A DNA stretch of 33,565 nucleotides from Candidatus Peribacteria bacterium (GCA_943354555.1 CALRCM010000008.1:1-33565); one strand, 5' to 3'. Positions 23,185 through 31,312 are shown, counted from the stretch's first letter. A program made the numbers and translations. The notes: generated from the letters alone by a model not told the origin.

Positions 23185-23736
23185 CTACTTCTTCATTGCT
23201 TCGATAGCTGCCGTGACTTTTGCCTGGAGCTTCACTCTGGGAGCTGCAATGCAGGTATCGCGCTCGTCGCCCGTCTTGTCTGTACAGGTGTCCAGGGCAA
23301 TCTTCGCTTCGCTGTGCAGTGCCATGCGCAGTTGCTCCATAAATCCGGCAATAAACGCGCGGGTGCGGGAAGGCGCATTACTCCCTTCCTCGCGCACATC
23401 GCTGCGTGCATCCTTGATACGGTGACGCAACGCGCTCATGAGCTTACCGTGAGAACGGTCCTTGTGTTCACCACGTGCAGTCGTCTGCAGCTTCACCAGT
23501 TCCAGACACCGTGTACGGTCATCGCCGGCGAGCTTTTCGCAGCGATGCTCCGCCTTGATCTCCACTTCGGCATCATCATCTTCCTCGACGGAAGAGCCGC
23601 TCTGGGAGAGAGCAGCAGCCGATGCATGATGGGCGCGAACGCCGAATCCAAAACCCATGGCCAACGAAGGAGCGGGAACAGCAACCATCATAAGACTCGC
23701 AGTGAGGCTACTCAGGAAACGAATGAAACGATCCAT
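23185..23736 (-). CDS. Secreted small protein of unknown function
   Basis: 183 residues. The signal peptide is plain: MDRFIRFLSS, a hydrophobic core, and a cleavage site near PSLA (about residue 26). The mature part is charged and helical with two Cys pairs of similar context, C-x8-RC (CEKLAGDDRTRC) and C-x9-C (CTDKTGDERDTC), suggesting two related disulfide motifs. It lies 94 bp after the DUF5667-like gene, on the same strand as the sigma factor, and has its own terminator. It may be the periplasmic or external end of that signalling set. A near-palindrome AGAGACCAGTCTCT (23772-23785) precedes it. Confidence 0.78.
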   Translation of the reverse strand: MDRFIRFLSSLTASLMMVAVPAPSLAMGFGFGVRAHHASAAALSQSGSSVEEDDDAEVEIKAEHRCEKLAGDDRTRCLELVKLQTTARGEHKDRSHGKLMSALRHRIKDARSDVREEGSNAPSRTRAFIAGFMEQLRMALHSEAKIALDTCTDKTGDERDTCIAAPRVKLQAKVTAAIEAMKK

Positions 23737-23830
23737 AGAGAGGGGGGAAAGAAATACAAATGATCTCTGAAAGAGACCAGTCTCTATGCAGCAGAAGACG
23801 AATGGTGGCGCACACTCTTACAACGATGAA

Positions 23831-24997
23831 TTATCTTGCTTGCAGTTCGCCTTTTGTACGCAGTCCGCGAAGCTCTTTCTCGATGTGTTCACGCTTTTCC
23901 TTCAAGCGCTCCATGCCATCTTCATGACCCTGCTTTCGCACGTCACTGCGATCCTGAGGTGCAATGTCCTGCAATGGCTCCGACTCAGGAGAGGGCTGCA
24001 GCCTCTCCTCACTCTCTCTGCGTCCATTTTCTCTATCGTTCCTTACAGATTCCTCCACGCCTTCCTCCCGTCTATTTTCGTTCTCCCGCTGATTATCCTC
24101 CTCGGAAGGAACATCTTTTACCCGCATCATCTTAACCGGAGCTGCTATCGCTGTATCCGCAGGAACATCGGCAGCTGGCACTGCCATTAGTGCAGGCACA
24201 GGGGAACTTTGTATCAACTTTGGAACAACAACACTTGCTGATGCCGCATCGTCATCTATGCCGTATGCGGTCTTCATTCTCTCGCGTACCGAACGATGCA
24301 CATCTGACTGACGCTCCCGAACGAAAGACTTCCACTGGCGCCACTCGGGATGCGCAGTGGCCTTATCATCATCTCCTGAGGCGACAGCCTCCATGGTTTC
24401 CTCCAGCACTTGCTGAGAAGCAATGATCATCTCTTCGCCATCCCAGCGCGCAGAGTCCTGTAACTCCCGCACCTCACGTGTAATGGATTGTTCGATAACA
24501 TCACGGTGGGATTCTGTCAGTCTGTCCCTCTCCTGAAGCGACTGTGCTTCCATAAGACGCCGTTCGACCTTACGAACTTTCCATGCCACGCGCTTCTCGG
24601 GATTTTGAATGATACGCTCACGTAAAGGCTCGAGAAAATCTACTTTCACGCCATAGAGTGCATCACCGGGGAGTGCTCCCTCGGCTGCACTGGCAACGAC
24701 TGCGCCACTGCCGATAACGACAATGAGAGCACTGAACGCGAGTGCCGGCACTCGGGAAAAGAAGAAAGAATGCAGCAGTTCAAATACTGTAAAACGGGCT
24801 GAATCGTTTACAGGATGCGCACGCATGTAGGTGACGAGTGCGTCTTTCCCTTCCGCGAGTTCATCGGCAGTGAGATGGACGTCGCCAAGAGCTATGTGTG
24901 CCTCGAGCTCTCTGCGCATGGCTGCTTTTTCGCTGTTTGTGAGCCGCAACGAAGATGCTTCTTCAAAAAACCGGCGAAGAGCAGGATCAAGCTTCAT
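23831..24997 (-). CDS. Membrane partner of the ECF sigma factor, DUF5667-like
   Basis: 388 residues from the ATG at 24997; the longer open frame upstream is only the reverse reading of the sigma gene. The N-terminal 85 residues are cytosolic and helical, a probable sigma-binding region. One membrane helix follows (about 90-110), then ASAAEGALPGDALYGVKVDFLEPLRE, the start pattern of DUF5667 (family name from memory), and helical outer regions. The C-terminal 100 residues are very rich in Glu, Arg and Lys. The start overlaps the sigma stop by 11 nt, so translation is coupled. It most likely acts as an anti-sigma factor that senses an outside signal, by inference from position and topology. Confidence 0.8.
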   Translation of the reverse strand: MKLDPALRRFFEEASSLRLTNSEKAAMRRELEAHIALGDVHLTADELAEGKDALVTYMRAHPVNDSARFTVFELLHSFFFSRVPALAFSALIVVIGSGAVVASAAEGALPGDALYGVKVDFLEPLRERIIQNPEKRVAWKVRKVERRLMEAQSLQERDRLTESHRDVIEQSITREVRELQDSARWDGEEMIIASQQVLEETMEAVASGDDDKATAHPEWRQWKSFVRERQSDVHRSVRERMKTAYGIDDDAASASVVVPKLIQSSPVPALMAVPAADVPADTAIAAPVKMMRVKDVPSEEDNQRENENRREEGVEESVRNDRENGRRESEERLQPSPESEPLQDIAPQDRSDVRKQGHEDGMERLKEKREHIEKELRGLRTKGELQAR

Positions 24998-25502
24998 GAG
25001 GCAAACGGGAACGGAGTGCTTCCATGCCACGGTGAATGCGCACGGAAACCACATTGGCAGAAATACCCAAAAGTTTGGCAATCTCTTTCGGAGGAAACCC
25101 GTCGACATAGCGCATGACGAGAACGTCTCGCAGTGGCTCATCGATGGATTGCAGTATCGGCATCACACGCTCGGCATCAATATGGGTGATCGCGCTGGTA
25201 TCCTCCTCTGCAGGAGGATCGAATCCATGATCTTCATGCATCTGCTCCAGAGACTCCACGGTACGCAACTTCCTGCGACGTGCAGTATCCACGATGAGAT
25301 TATTTGCCGTGCGGTAGAGAAACGCCCGAAGGTTTTCTACGGTCTTGCCGCCGCTGAGGTACTGCCAGACTTTCATATAGGTGTCTTGCATGAGTTCGCG
25401 CGCTTGCTCCCGGTCACCGAGACGCAGGGCAATGTGCCGGAAGATGGCATCGGCATAGTCGTCATAGGCCTTGAGGAAGGATTGCTCGGTAGCGGTCTTC
25501 AT
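24987..25502 (-). CDS. ECF-type RNA polymerase sigma factor
   Basis: 171 residues, typical ECF length. Region 2: YDDYADAIFRHIALRLGDREQARELMQDTYMKVWQYL, then NLRAFLYRTANNLIVDTARRRK. Region 4: LRDVLVMRYVDGFPPKEIAKLLGISANVVSVRIHRGMEALR with its helix-turn-helix. No region 3 is present. TACACT ends 7 nt before the ATG, so leaderless translation is likely. It overlaps its membrane partner gene. The divergent neighbour starts 102 bp away. Confidence 0.95.
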   Translation of the reverse strand: MKTATEQSFLKAYDDYADAIFRHIALRLGDREQARELMQDTYMKVWQYLSGGKTVENLRAFLYRTANNLIVDTARRRKLRTVESLEQMHEDHGFDPPAEEDTSAITHIDAERVMPILQSIDEPLRDVLVMRYVDGFPPKEIAKLLGISANVVSVRIHRGMEALRSRLPHEA

Positions 25503-25509
25503 ACCCGAC

Positions 25510-25515
25510 AGTGTA
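25510..25515 (-). promoter_or_regulatory. -10 element of the sigma gene, leaderless type
   Basis: TACACT on the minus strand, seven bases before the ATG at 25502. No clear -35. Confidence 0.35.
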
Positions 25516-25592
25516 GAGGACGAGCGGCCGGGGAGAATCTTTCTGTATTGCCTCTAAAACGGACTTGATGGTTTCTTAATATTGTTATATAA

Positions 25593-25598
25593 TATAAT
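25593..25598 (+). promoter_or_regulatory. -10 element, leaderless type
   Basis: A perfect TATAAT exactly six bases before the ATG at 25605, in a very AT-rich stretch. No Shine-Dalgarno. Confidence 0.55.
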
Positions 25599-25604
25599 AG
25601 TAAT

Positions 25605-26045
25605 ATGTCAAATACACACATCCTTGATCATCACAGCACTCTGCAAATCCTCATCGCAGGGTCGATCCTGATGGGCCTTACACTTCTCGGACTCGGTGGT
25701 CTTGGTCACCTTGCGGGAAATCTTACGGGTCAGGGAGGTATCGTACAGTACGCAATCACGCAGGAAACAGGAATGCTTGCAGTGCCTGCAGCAACCATTT
25801 CTGCAGCTCATAGTGCTGCACCGATCATCACGGGGACGAGCAATATGGCGGGTTTAACGATCATCCTCGGGATGATACTCATCCTTACAGGACTACTGCT
25901 TCATGCACTACTTCTTCTACGTGCGGGCTTGGATCGCAAAGTTCCGGTACATGGCGTGGAGCGTGACCGCAAAACCGTAGAACGTGGGGCCAGAAACCAG
26001 AGGGCAATTGAAGTGTATTGGGTGGAGCAGACGATACGATTATAA
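25605..26045 (+). CDS. Small membrane protein of unknown function
   Basis: 146 residues with two clear membrane segments (about 14-40 and 81-105), separated by a Gly/Ala/Ser-rich outside loop, and a basic cytosolic tail of about 40 residues. The family is not recognised. Translation start is fixed by TATAAT six bases upstream. It is divergent from the sigma-factor gene, so it is a candidate member of the same response, by position only. Confidence 0.75.
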   Translation: MSNTHILDHHSTLQILIAGSILMGLTLLGLGGLGHLAGNLTGQGGIVQYAITQETGMLAVPAATISAAHSAAPIITGTSNMAGLTIILGMILILTGLLLHALLLLRAGLDRKVPVHGVERDRKTVERGARNQRAIEVYWVEQTIRL

Positions 26046-26069
26046 AAAAACAACCGGCATTACTGCCGG
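26044..26069 (-). terminator. Terminator after the small Gly/Cys-rich ORF
   Basis: CCGGCA-GTAA-TGCCGG hairpin followed on the minus strand by TTG and seven T residues. It lies 25 bp after the small ORF's stop. Confidence 0.75.
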
Positions 26070-26094
26070 CCGTTTCGGGGATGTATCGCGGGGA

Positions 26095-26172
26095 TTAACG
26101 ACCGCAACCACATCCGCCGTCATTGAGACTGCAGGAACCCCCGCAGCCGCCATCAAACTTGAACATAAACAT
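26095..26172 (-). CDS. 25-residue Gly/Cys-rich peptide
   Basis: A 25-codon frame starts at the ATG at 26172 with MFMFKFDGG and then reads GGCGGSCSLNDGGCGCGR. It has four Cys and ten Gly. It has its own promoter (-35 TAGACA, 17 bp, -10 TACACT at 26197-26225) and its own terminator, which leaves this ORF as the evident product. No Shine-Dalgarno is present; the leader is about 18 nt. It resembles short metal-binding or modified-peptide precursors, but no family is recognised and no modification enzyme is in the window. The transcript could instead be a small RNA. Confidence 0.5.
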   Translation of the reverse strand: MFMFKFDGGCGGSCSLNDGGCGCGR

Positions 26173-26196
26173 GGCGGAAAGAAATAGAACGACCTC

Positions 26197-26225
26197 AGTG
26201 TAATGGATGTACGAATGTTTGTCTA
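26197..26225 (-). promoter_or_regulatory. Promoter of the small Gly/Cys-rich ORF
   Basis: Minus-strand TAGACA (26220-26225, five of six matches to consensus), 17-bp spacer, TACACT (26197-26202). One of the better promoters in the window. Confidence 0.6.
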
Positions 26226-26226
26226 G

Positions 26227-26245
26227 CACTCTCATGACGAGAGTG
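26227..26245 (-). terminator. Hairpin after pyrK
   Basis: CACTCTC and GAGAGTG form a 7-bp stem with a 5-nt loop just after the pyrK stop. No T-run follows, so it is a weak terminator or 3' stabiliser. The next promoter begins 1-2 bp further on. Confidence 0.35.
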
Positions 26246-26252
26246 ATAATTC

Positions 26253-27110
26253 CTAGAATTCATGCTTCTTCCCCAATGCATCTCTGTGATACTTCCCGAA
26301 CTCCTCAATCTTGATGCACGCATCATTCTTCACCACCGGACCCTCCGTACATAACCGAATGCCAAGAGGATCCACGACGCAGTTGCCGCAGAGCCCGTAC
26401 CCGCATTTCATGTACCGCTCAAGAGAGAGCTGCGAAGGAATTTTGTACTTTGCCGTGAGCTCCGAGACCGCCTTCAGCATCATCTCAGGCCCGCAGGCAA
26501 AGACCTGATCTATGGGATCGATGTCTGCCTTCACCTTCTTCCCCTTCCCTCCTTTCTGACAGACTTCGAGCATCTTTTCTAATTGCTGGACATTGAATCC
26601 TTTAAAACCCATCGACCCGTCGTTGGTTGAAACATGGAGAGAGACATGCGGAAGGGATTCGAGTTCCTCGAGATAGAGTAAATGTTCTTTGCTTCTGGCA
26701 CCAACGAAGACCTCAAGCGTACAACCATGATGCACCGTCTCCGCAGCAACGAAATACATCGGCGCAGCTCCGTAGCCTCCTGCCACGAGCGCGATATGTT
26801 GCCCAGGTTTCCATTCGTAACTGGTCCCAAAGGGCCCGCGCAGTCCTACGAGATCACCGACAGAGCACTGTGCGAGAGCCTCGGACATGGGACCGACCGC
26901 GAAGAACGTAACCTTGGTCTCGGCACCATCATCGAAGGCAACCGAAAAGGGCTTTTCATCGATACCCGGTAGCCAGAGCATCAGAAACTGACCGGGGCGG
27001 GCACCGAGTGACCCGTCGAACGTGAACGTGCGCACCATCTCCGTCTCTTGCTTGACGTCTTTAATGCGGTAGGTCTTCGGAAGCCGGCTCTGGAGAGGAA
27101 TGGAGGACAT
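26253..27110 (-). CDS. pyrK: Dihydroorotate dehydrogenase electron-transfer subunit PyrK
   Basis: 285 residues. PyrK passes electrons from dihydroorotate, via FMN/FAD and a 2Fe-2S cluster, to NAD+ in class 1B enzymes. Seen: an FAD-binding ferredoxin-reductase-like barrel (PGQFLMLWLPGIDEKPFSV), the VAGGYGAAPMYFVA nucleotide-binding segment, ACGPEMM, and the cluster motif C-x4-C-x2-C-x9-C in YMKCGYGLCGNC...LC. A Lys/Gly-rich insert (KGGKGKKVKADID) is unusual. It starts 35 bp after the pyrD stop, so the two are one operon. Confidence 0.94.
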   Translation of the reverse strand: MSSIPLQSRLPKTYRIKDVKQETEMVRTFTFDGSLGARPGQFLMLWLPGIDEKPFSVAFDDGAETKVTFFAVGPMSEALAQCSVGDLVGLRGPFGTSYEWKPGQHIALVAGGYGAAPMYFVAAETVHHGCTLEVFVGARSKEHLLYLEELESLPHVSLHVSTNDGSMGFKGFNVQQLEKMLEVCQKGGKGKKVKADIDPIDQVFACGPEMMLKAVSELTAKYKIPSQLSLERYMKCGYGLCGNCVVDPLGIRLCTEGPVVKNDACIKIEEFGKYHRDALGKKHEF

Positions 27111-27118
27111 GTACGAAT

Positions 27119-27145
27119 GAAAAATTGAAAATAGAAAATGGAAAA
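27119..27145. repeat. Short A-rich tandem repeat between pyrD and pyrK
   Basis: GAAAAATT, GAAAATA, GAAAATG and GAAAATTA in tandem, filling the pyrD-pyrK gap. Probably slippage-derived; it may act as an unstructured ribosome entry zone for pyrK. Confidence 0.55.
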
Positions 27146-28123
27146 TTACAAGATGGGAATTGTCCGATTCTTTTTCTGCGGACCACTACGGGAAGCGAGC
27201 TCTCTATGCATACCTCCGACGAGTGAAGAAATTTCATCGACACCTTCGTTCGTACACCACAGCTGCATCTCTTCGCAGATTTTGGAAAATACTTCCATGC
27301 CGCGATCACCCACCGCCGTGCCAATGCCGACGAGTGATGCACCCGCAAGCATGATTTCCAATGCATCTTCTCCTGTATAGATACCACCCGTACCGATGAT
27401 GGGAAGTTTCCCTTTTGTAACACCGTACACATCCGCAACACACTTCACGGCGATCGGTTTGATGCCGGGGCCTGAAAGTCCGCCTACTTTGTTCGCAAGG
27501 ATGGGCATGCGGCTACGGAGATCGATAGCCATACCGGGGCCAACGGTATTGATAACAGTAAATCCATCCGCACCGGCGCTTGCACAGGCATCAGCGATGG
27601 CGGCGATGCTGTCGACGTTCGGCGAAAGCTTGATGAAGACCGGTATCTTGCCACTGACCTTCTTTACGGCTTTTGTAACGGCAGCGGCGGCGGGTGCCGA
27701 GCAGGCAAAAGGCTTGCCGAATTCATCTTCGACATTGGGGCAGCTGATATTCACTTCGAGAAAATCGGGCTTCAAGGGAAGGATTGCTTCTGCGGTTGCG
27801 GCAAAGTTGTCTACGGAGTCCGCGATGATATTGGCAATGAGGGGAACGGGATGGCTCTTCAGGAAATCCCCCACTTCTTCGCGGGCTTTTTCTGGGCCTG
27901 CATCGGGAACGCCGACCGCATTGAGCGTCCAGTGCTCCGTGGAGATGATCGTCGGGTTTTTATGACCTTTGTGCTCCTTGAGCCAGAGAGATTTCGTCGT
28001 GATACCTCCGGCACCATGCTTTGCCATGAGTTTCCAGCTCGCGGATGTAATGCCCATGATGCCCGAAGCGAGGACGGTGGGGTTACCGAAGTTCACTCCG
28101 AGGATGGCTTGAGAAAGGTTCAT
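27146..28123 (-). CDS. pyrD: Dihydroorotate dehydrogenase catalytic subunit, class 1B
   Basis: 325 residues. It oxidises dihydroorotate to orotate in pyrimidine synthesis with FMN. The family core is clear: LASGIMGITS, TTKSLWLKEHKGHKNPT, FLEVNISCPNVEDEFG with the catalytic Cys128, IPVFIKLSPNV, GLSGPGIKPIAVKCV and IIGTGGIYTGEDALEIMLAGASLVGIGTA. Cys as the active base and the pyrK partner mark class 1B. TATAGT (28131-28136) lies seven bases before the ATG, so it is probably leaderless. The last 25 residues are basic and untypical. Confidence 0.95.
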   Translation of the reverse strand: MNLSQAILGVNFGNPTVLASGIMGITSASWKLMAKHGAGGITTKSLWLKEHKGHKNPTIISTEHWTLNAVGVPDAGPEKAREEVGDFLKSHPVPLIANIIADSVDNFAATAEAILPLKPDFLEVNISCPNVEDEFGKPFACSAPAAAAVTKAVKKVSGKIPVFIKLSPNVDSIAAIADACASAGADGFTVINTVGPGMAIDLRSRMPILANKVGGLSGPGIKPIAVKCVADVYGVTKGKLPIIGTGGIYTGEDALEIMLAGASLVGIGTAVGDRGMEVFSKICEEMQLWCTNEGVDEISSLVGGMHRELASRSGPQKKNRTIPIL

Positions 28124-28130
28124 CGAATGT

Positions 28131-28136
28131 ACTATA
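28131..28136 (-). promoter_or_regulatory. -10 element of pyrD, leaderless type
   Basis: TATAGT on the minus strand, seven bases before the ATG at 28123. No convincing -35. Confidence 0.4.
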
Positions 28137-28170
28137 CAACAGAATCGTGCTTCATCTCATCCTTCGAATT

Positions 28171-28293
28171 CCCCCACCCCCTTGCCCCCTCCTCTCAAAG
28201 GAGTAGGAGGAACACTTTTTATGGAGAAGTGACGCAAGATCTCTTGAACAGAGCTCCCCTTCCCCCGTGGGGGAAGGGGTCGGGGGATGGGGG
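28171..28293. repeat. Dispersed element, copy B (123 bp)
   Basis: Shares the CCCCCACCCCC...CCCCTCCT left end, the inner ACAGAGCTCCCCTTCC and the inverted right end GGGGTCGGGGGATGGGGG with copies A and C; the middle is shorter and diverged. It sits between pyrD and the terminator of the next gene. Confidence 0.72.
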
Positions 28294-28299
28294 CACGAG

Positions 28300-28325
28300 A
28301 AAAGCCCCCAGGAAACCTGAGGGCT
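28300..28325 (-). terminator. Terminator of the 28357-29280 gene
   Basis: AGCCCTCAGG and CCTGGGGGCT pair (one mismatch-like G-T) around TTT and are followed by TTTC on the minus strand, about 30 bp after the stop. Confidence 0.75.
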
Positions 28326-28356
28326 CTTCCGTTACTCGCTTTCCACCGAGAAACGA

Positions 28357-29280
28357 TCATGTTGTTGGTGGCGGATCTGCCTTGGGTAGCTCTGTGCCTG
28401 GTAGCAAATCGCCGTTTGGAGCTGACTGCGCATCCACAACCAAAAAGGGTACCGGAGGCGGTGTTTCGGATGGTGACACCGGCTCAGGAGCAGACTCAAC
28501 GAACGCAAAGTTGCGTTCTCCCGCCTTGTACATGGCAAGCAGAAGGTTGCCTGCACAATCAGCAGAATTTTCGAGCATATCGGGAAGTGCTTCTCTCGCA
28601 AGTTCCCAATCCTTGAGACGCACGACGACAGCAACAAAATCTTCGTAGAAGTACTTTCCACGTTCCCTGTAGCTATCGCGGCACATCTCGATGTAACACT
28701 GGGGAACCTTCGCGTTGCCTCCGAAGATACTGGAGAGCACGACGAGTGCTCCTTCGGAAGCAAGCCGACGCAAAAACTCTTCGCGATCACTGGGGTCCTT
28801 GGGGATATGATCCCGATAGTGCCCGGTCTGACTCGGACGACGCTTGTCTTTCGCCAAGAGGTAGGTGTCCCGAAGCACGCTCAATGGAATCTGAACGCTC
28901 ACGTAGCACATCTTTGCGATTTCTGCGTGTGTGTATTCGTCCTGCGTCCATGCAAGAGCCTGTTCCAAAAGAGCAACTGCCTTCTCGGACGAGAGCACGC
29001 CGATTTCTTCTGCGAAGGGAATGCAGTCAAACCGCTGGTCGCAATTTTCTGCATCCATACCTTCGCAGTAGGCAAAGACCGCTTGTCGCAAACGATTGTG
29101 GGTCCGGGCGGAGCTCGTTTTCCAAGTTTCCCGAAGGCTGTCGATGTCATTATTCTCCAGCAACGCCAGAGCATCACCCAATTCCTCGTCGGACTTTCGC
29201 TGCCGTTCCTCGCACCAACACAGTGCTACCCATCCCACCACATACCGTGGCCAACACCAAAATTTCCACAATTTCCACAT
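28357..29280 (-). CDS. Protein of unknown function with N-terminal hydrophobic segment
   Basis: 307 residues from the ATG at 29280, chosen because GGGGAG lies six bases before it; upstream in-frame ATGs at 29286, 29316 and 29376 are less well placed. A Trp-rich hydrophobic start (residues 1-22) may be a membrane anchor. The body is helical and acidic, with repeated helix pairs (LENNDIDSLRETW, SSEKAVALLEQALAW, WELAREALPDML) suggesting a TPR- or armadillo-like scaffold. Several Cys are scattered. The tail is Pro-rich. Not recognised. It lies between two copies of the dispersed element and has its own terminator. Confidence 0.75.
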   Translation of the reverse strand: MWKLWKFWCWPRYVVGWVALCWCEERQRKSDEELGDALALLENNDIDSLRETWKTSSARTHNRLRQAVFAYCEGMDAENCDQRFDCIPFAEEIGVLSSEKAVALLEQALAWTQDEYTHAEIAKMCYVSVQIPLSVLRDTYLLAKDKRRPSQTGHYRDHIPKDPSDREEFLRRLASEGALVVLSSIFGGNAKVPQCYIEMCRDSYRERGKYFYEDFVAVVVRLKDWELAREALPDMLENSADCAGNLLLAMYKAGERNFAFVESAPEPVSPSETPPPVPFLVVDAQSAPNGDLLPGTELPKADPPPTT

Positions 29281-29428
29281 GATCATCTCCCCGTGATGTG
29301 AAGTAACGGATGTCATGGCGCGAAGTTGCGTCCATGCAAAAGTATTGAATAGATATGTATGAGACGGGTCAATCAAAACTCACACAAAGTCACCTCCTGC
29401 TCCCCCGCCCCATTGCTTTATGGCTTTT

Positions 29429-29566
29429 CCTCCACCCCTAACCCCTCCTCCACAGGAGGAGGGGGATGTGTATTTTGTGTGCATGCCACAGGGAATCATC
29501 CCCCCTGTTCACTTGTGAAACAGAGCTCCCCTTCCTCCTCCGGAGGAAGGGGTTGGGGGAAGGAGG
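29429..29566. repeat. Dispersed element, copy C (138 bp, inverted ends)
   Basis: Begins CCTCCACCCCTAACCCCTCC exactly as copy A, shares most of the middle and the ACAGAGCTCCCCTTCCTCC block, and ends with the inverted GGAGG. It abuts the stop codon of livM. Confidence 0.8.
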
Positions 29567-30421
29567 TCACACAGTCCTTTGTTTCGGAAATAACAAATCC
29601 CTCCTGCAATACACAGCAATATAGAGAATGAGTCCAAAGAGGATCAGCCTCAAAGGCCCAAGAATATCCGGAGCCATAGGAATAAACCGTAATCCTTCGC
29701 GAAGAAACGACAGGAGGATAAGAGAGAGGAGACACCCGCGGACACTGCCGGGTCCGCCGGCAACAACAACCGTGACGAAGAAGACAAATCCAGGAAAACC
29801 GTAGTCGCTCGGGTGGAGGAGGTAAAGGTATTGGGGATAGAGCACATTCGAGAGGAGCGCCCCAATGCCGGCAAGAAGGAAAGCAATCAGATGCACCTGT
29901 GGTCTATCGATCCCCAGCGACTTCGCATGCCACTCATGCTCGGAAAGTGCGATGAGTTTTCTGCCAAATGGTCCTTTATCAATCTTCCAGAGAATGTACG
30001 ACCACACGGCGGCAACGACCGTACTGAACAGTGCAAAATCCAGAGTGGAATCCAGAAATACGAAGCGCGGGATGCGCGGGATGCCAAGCGCCCCCCGCGT
30101 CAGACTGGACCAATTCAGCACAACCGCGAGAAGCCCCAGGTGCACGGCGATAGACATGACACCGAAGCCATCAGCATCGAGGCGCAAGCTCAGCCACGCA
30201 AAAAAAGCAGACGCAAGAGACACGACAAGAAGGCCGGCAGCGATGCCGAGCGTAAAGCTGTCCGTCGCTATGGTGACAAGAAATATGCCATAGGCAGCGA
30301 CAATGGAAACTCCGAGCGGACCAAAGTGAAAGATCTTCCCGCGACCAAACAGGAGGTTAAAGCCAAGAACGTTCGGGACGGTCGTGGCAATCATCACAAT
30401 GATGTGAAGGAAGAAGTTCAT
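29567..30421 (-). CDS. livM: Branched-chain amino acid type ABC transporter permease, LivM-like
   Basis: 284 residues with about eight membrane helices. The LivM signature is present: GPFGRKLIALSEHEWHAKSLGIDRPQVHLIAFLLAGIGA, the cytosolic coupling loop that meets the ATPase, then GFPGFVFFVTVVVAGGPGSVRG. The family imports branched-chain amino acids, but related systems carry urea or other solutes, so the substrate is open. It starts 12 bp after livH, in one operon. Its stop touches repeat copy C. Confidence 0.92.
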   Translation of the reverse strand: MNFFLHIIVMIATTVPNVLGFNLLFGRGKIFHFGPLGVSIVAAYGIFLVTIATDSFTLGIAAGLLVVSLASAFFAWLSLRLDADGFGVMSIAVHLGLLAVVLNWSSLTRGALGIPRIPRFVFLDSTLDFALFSTVVAAVWSYILWKIDKGPFGRKLIALSEHEWHAKSLGIDRPQVHLIAFLLAGIGALLSNVLYPQYLYLLHPSDYGFPGFVFFVTVVVAGGPGSVRGCLLSLILLSFLREGLRFIPMAPDILGPLRLILFGLILYIAVYCRRDLLFPKQRTV

Positions 30422-30433
30422 AAAGAAGCATTG

Positions 30434-31312
30434 CTATGCGGTACGACTGACAGAACGAAATAACCCGGAGGGCTTGAGAAGGAGAATACCGATGATGAAG
30501 AGGAGCGCGACAGTCTGCTGGTACCCTGCTGGAACATAAAAAGCTCCAAACCAGTGGATGCCGACCAAGAGCTGCTCGAGGAGCGCAATGGCGTACGCGC
30601 AGATAATCGCTCCCCAGATATTTCCTTTCCCTCCGGCGATGATGGCCGCATACGCTTTGATCGTCAGAGAGAATGCGAGGGTAGGCGAAAGATTCTGGTC
30701 AATGCCGATGAAGATTCCCCCTGCGGCAGCAAAGACTCCGCTCACGATGAAGATGACGCGATGCAGAACGGCAGAGTTAATGCCGAGACTGCGCGCAGCA
30801 GACTCATGCTGGACGACAGCACGCAGTTTTCTTCCAAATGGCGTGCAGTGAAAGACCCATGCGAAAAGGAGGAGTGAAGCAATGGTAAGAATGATCATGA
30901 TGCACTGCTCTTTGCTGATAAGAGCAGAACCAATGGGAATCATGGATTTTCCTCCGGAGAGAATGCTTCTAGGACGTTCTTCAAAGACGAGAAGGATAAG
31001 TCCATCGAGAATCATACTCCACGCAATCGTGGTCACGAGCGGCAGAAAGCGATGATGCTTATAGAAGGGACGGACAAAGACTTCAAATGTCAGCCATGTC
31101 ATGAGTGCTCCGGAAATCAATCCACCGATAACACTCACGAATAATGATAGGTGCGCAACTTGATGCAGCCACCACGCGATGTAGCCGCCAGTAAGTGCAA
31201 GCTGCCCCAGTGCCATGTTAAACACTCCAAGAACGCCATAGACCAAAGCAAGTCCGCCTGCGATGAGGGCAGCGAGGGAGCCTGCGATGAGGGCATTGGC
31301 GAGGAGTTGCAT
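30434..31312 (-). CDS. livH: Branched-chain amino acid type ABC transporter permease, LivH-like
   Basis: 292 residues, about eight membrane helices. LivH blocks: ALVYGVLGVFNMALGQLALTGGYIAWW near the start, then PFGRKLRAVVQHESAARSLGINSAVLHRVIFIVSGVFAAAGG in the coupling loop and GGKGNIWGAIICAYAIALLEQL. It pairs with LivM to form the channel. I chose the ATG at 31312; a GTG six codons earlier (31330) is also open. No Shine-Dalgarno is visible. A strong hairpin separates it from livK. Confidence 0.92.
   Translation of the reverse strand: MQLLANALIAGSLAALIAGGLALVYGVLGVFNMALGQLALTGGYIAWWLHQVAHLSLFVSVIGGLISGALMTWLTFEVFVRPFYKHHRFLPLVTTIAWSMILDGLILLVFEERPRSILSGGKSMIPIGSALISKEQCIMIILTIASLLLFAWVFHCTPFGRKLRAVVQHESAARSLGINSAVLHRVIFIVSGVFAAAGGIFIGIDQNLSPTLAFSLTIKAYAAIIAGGKGNIWGAIICAYAIALLEQLLVGIHWFGAFYVPAGYQQTVALLFIIGILLLKPSGLFRSVSRTA

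Noticed and set aside
24998-25141. A 48-residue N-terminal extension of the DUF5667-like protein
   Set aside because: It is the other-frame reading of sigma region 4. The ATG at 24997 gives the normal overlap between sigma and partner genes.
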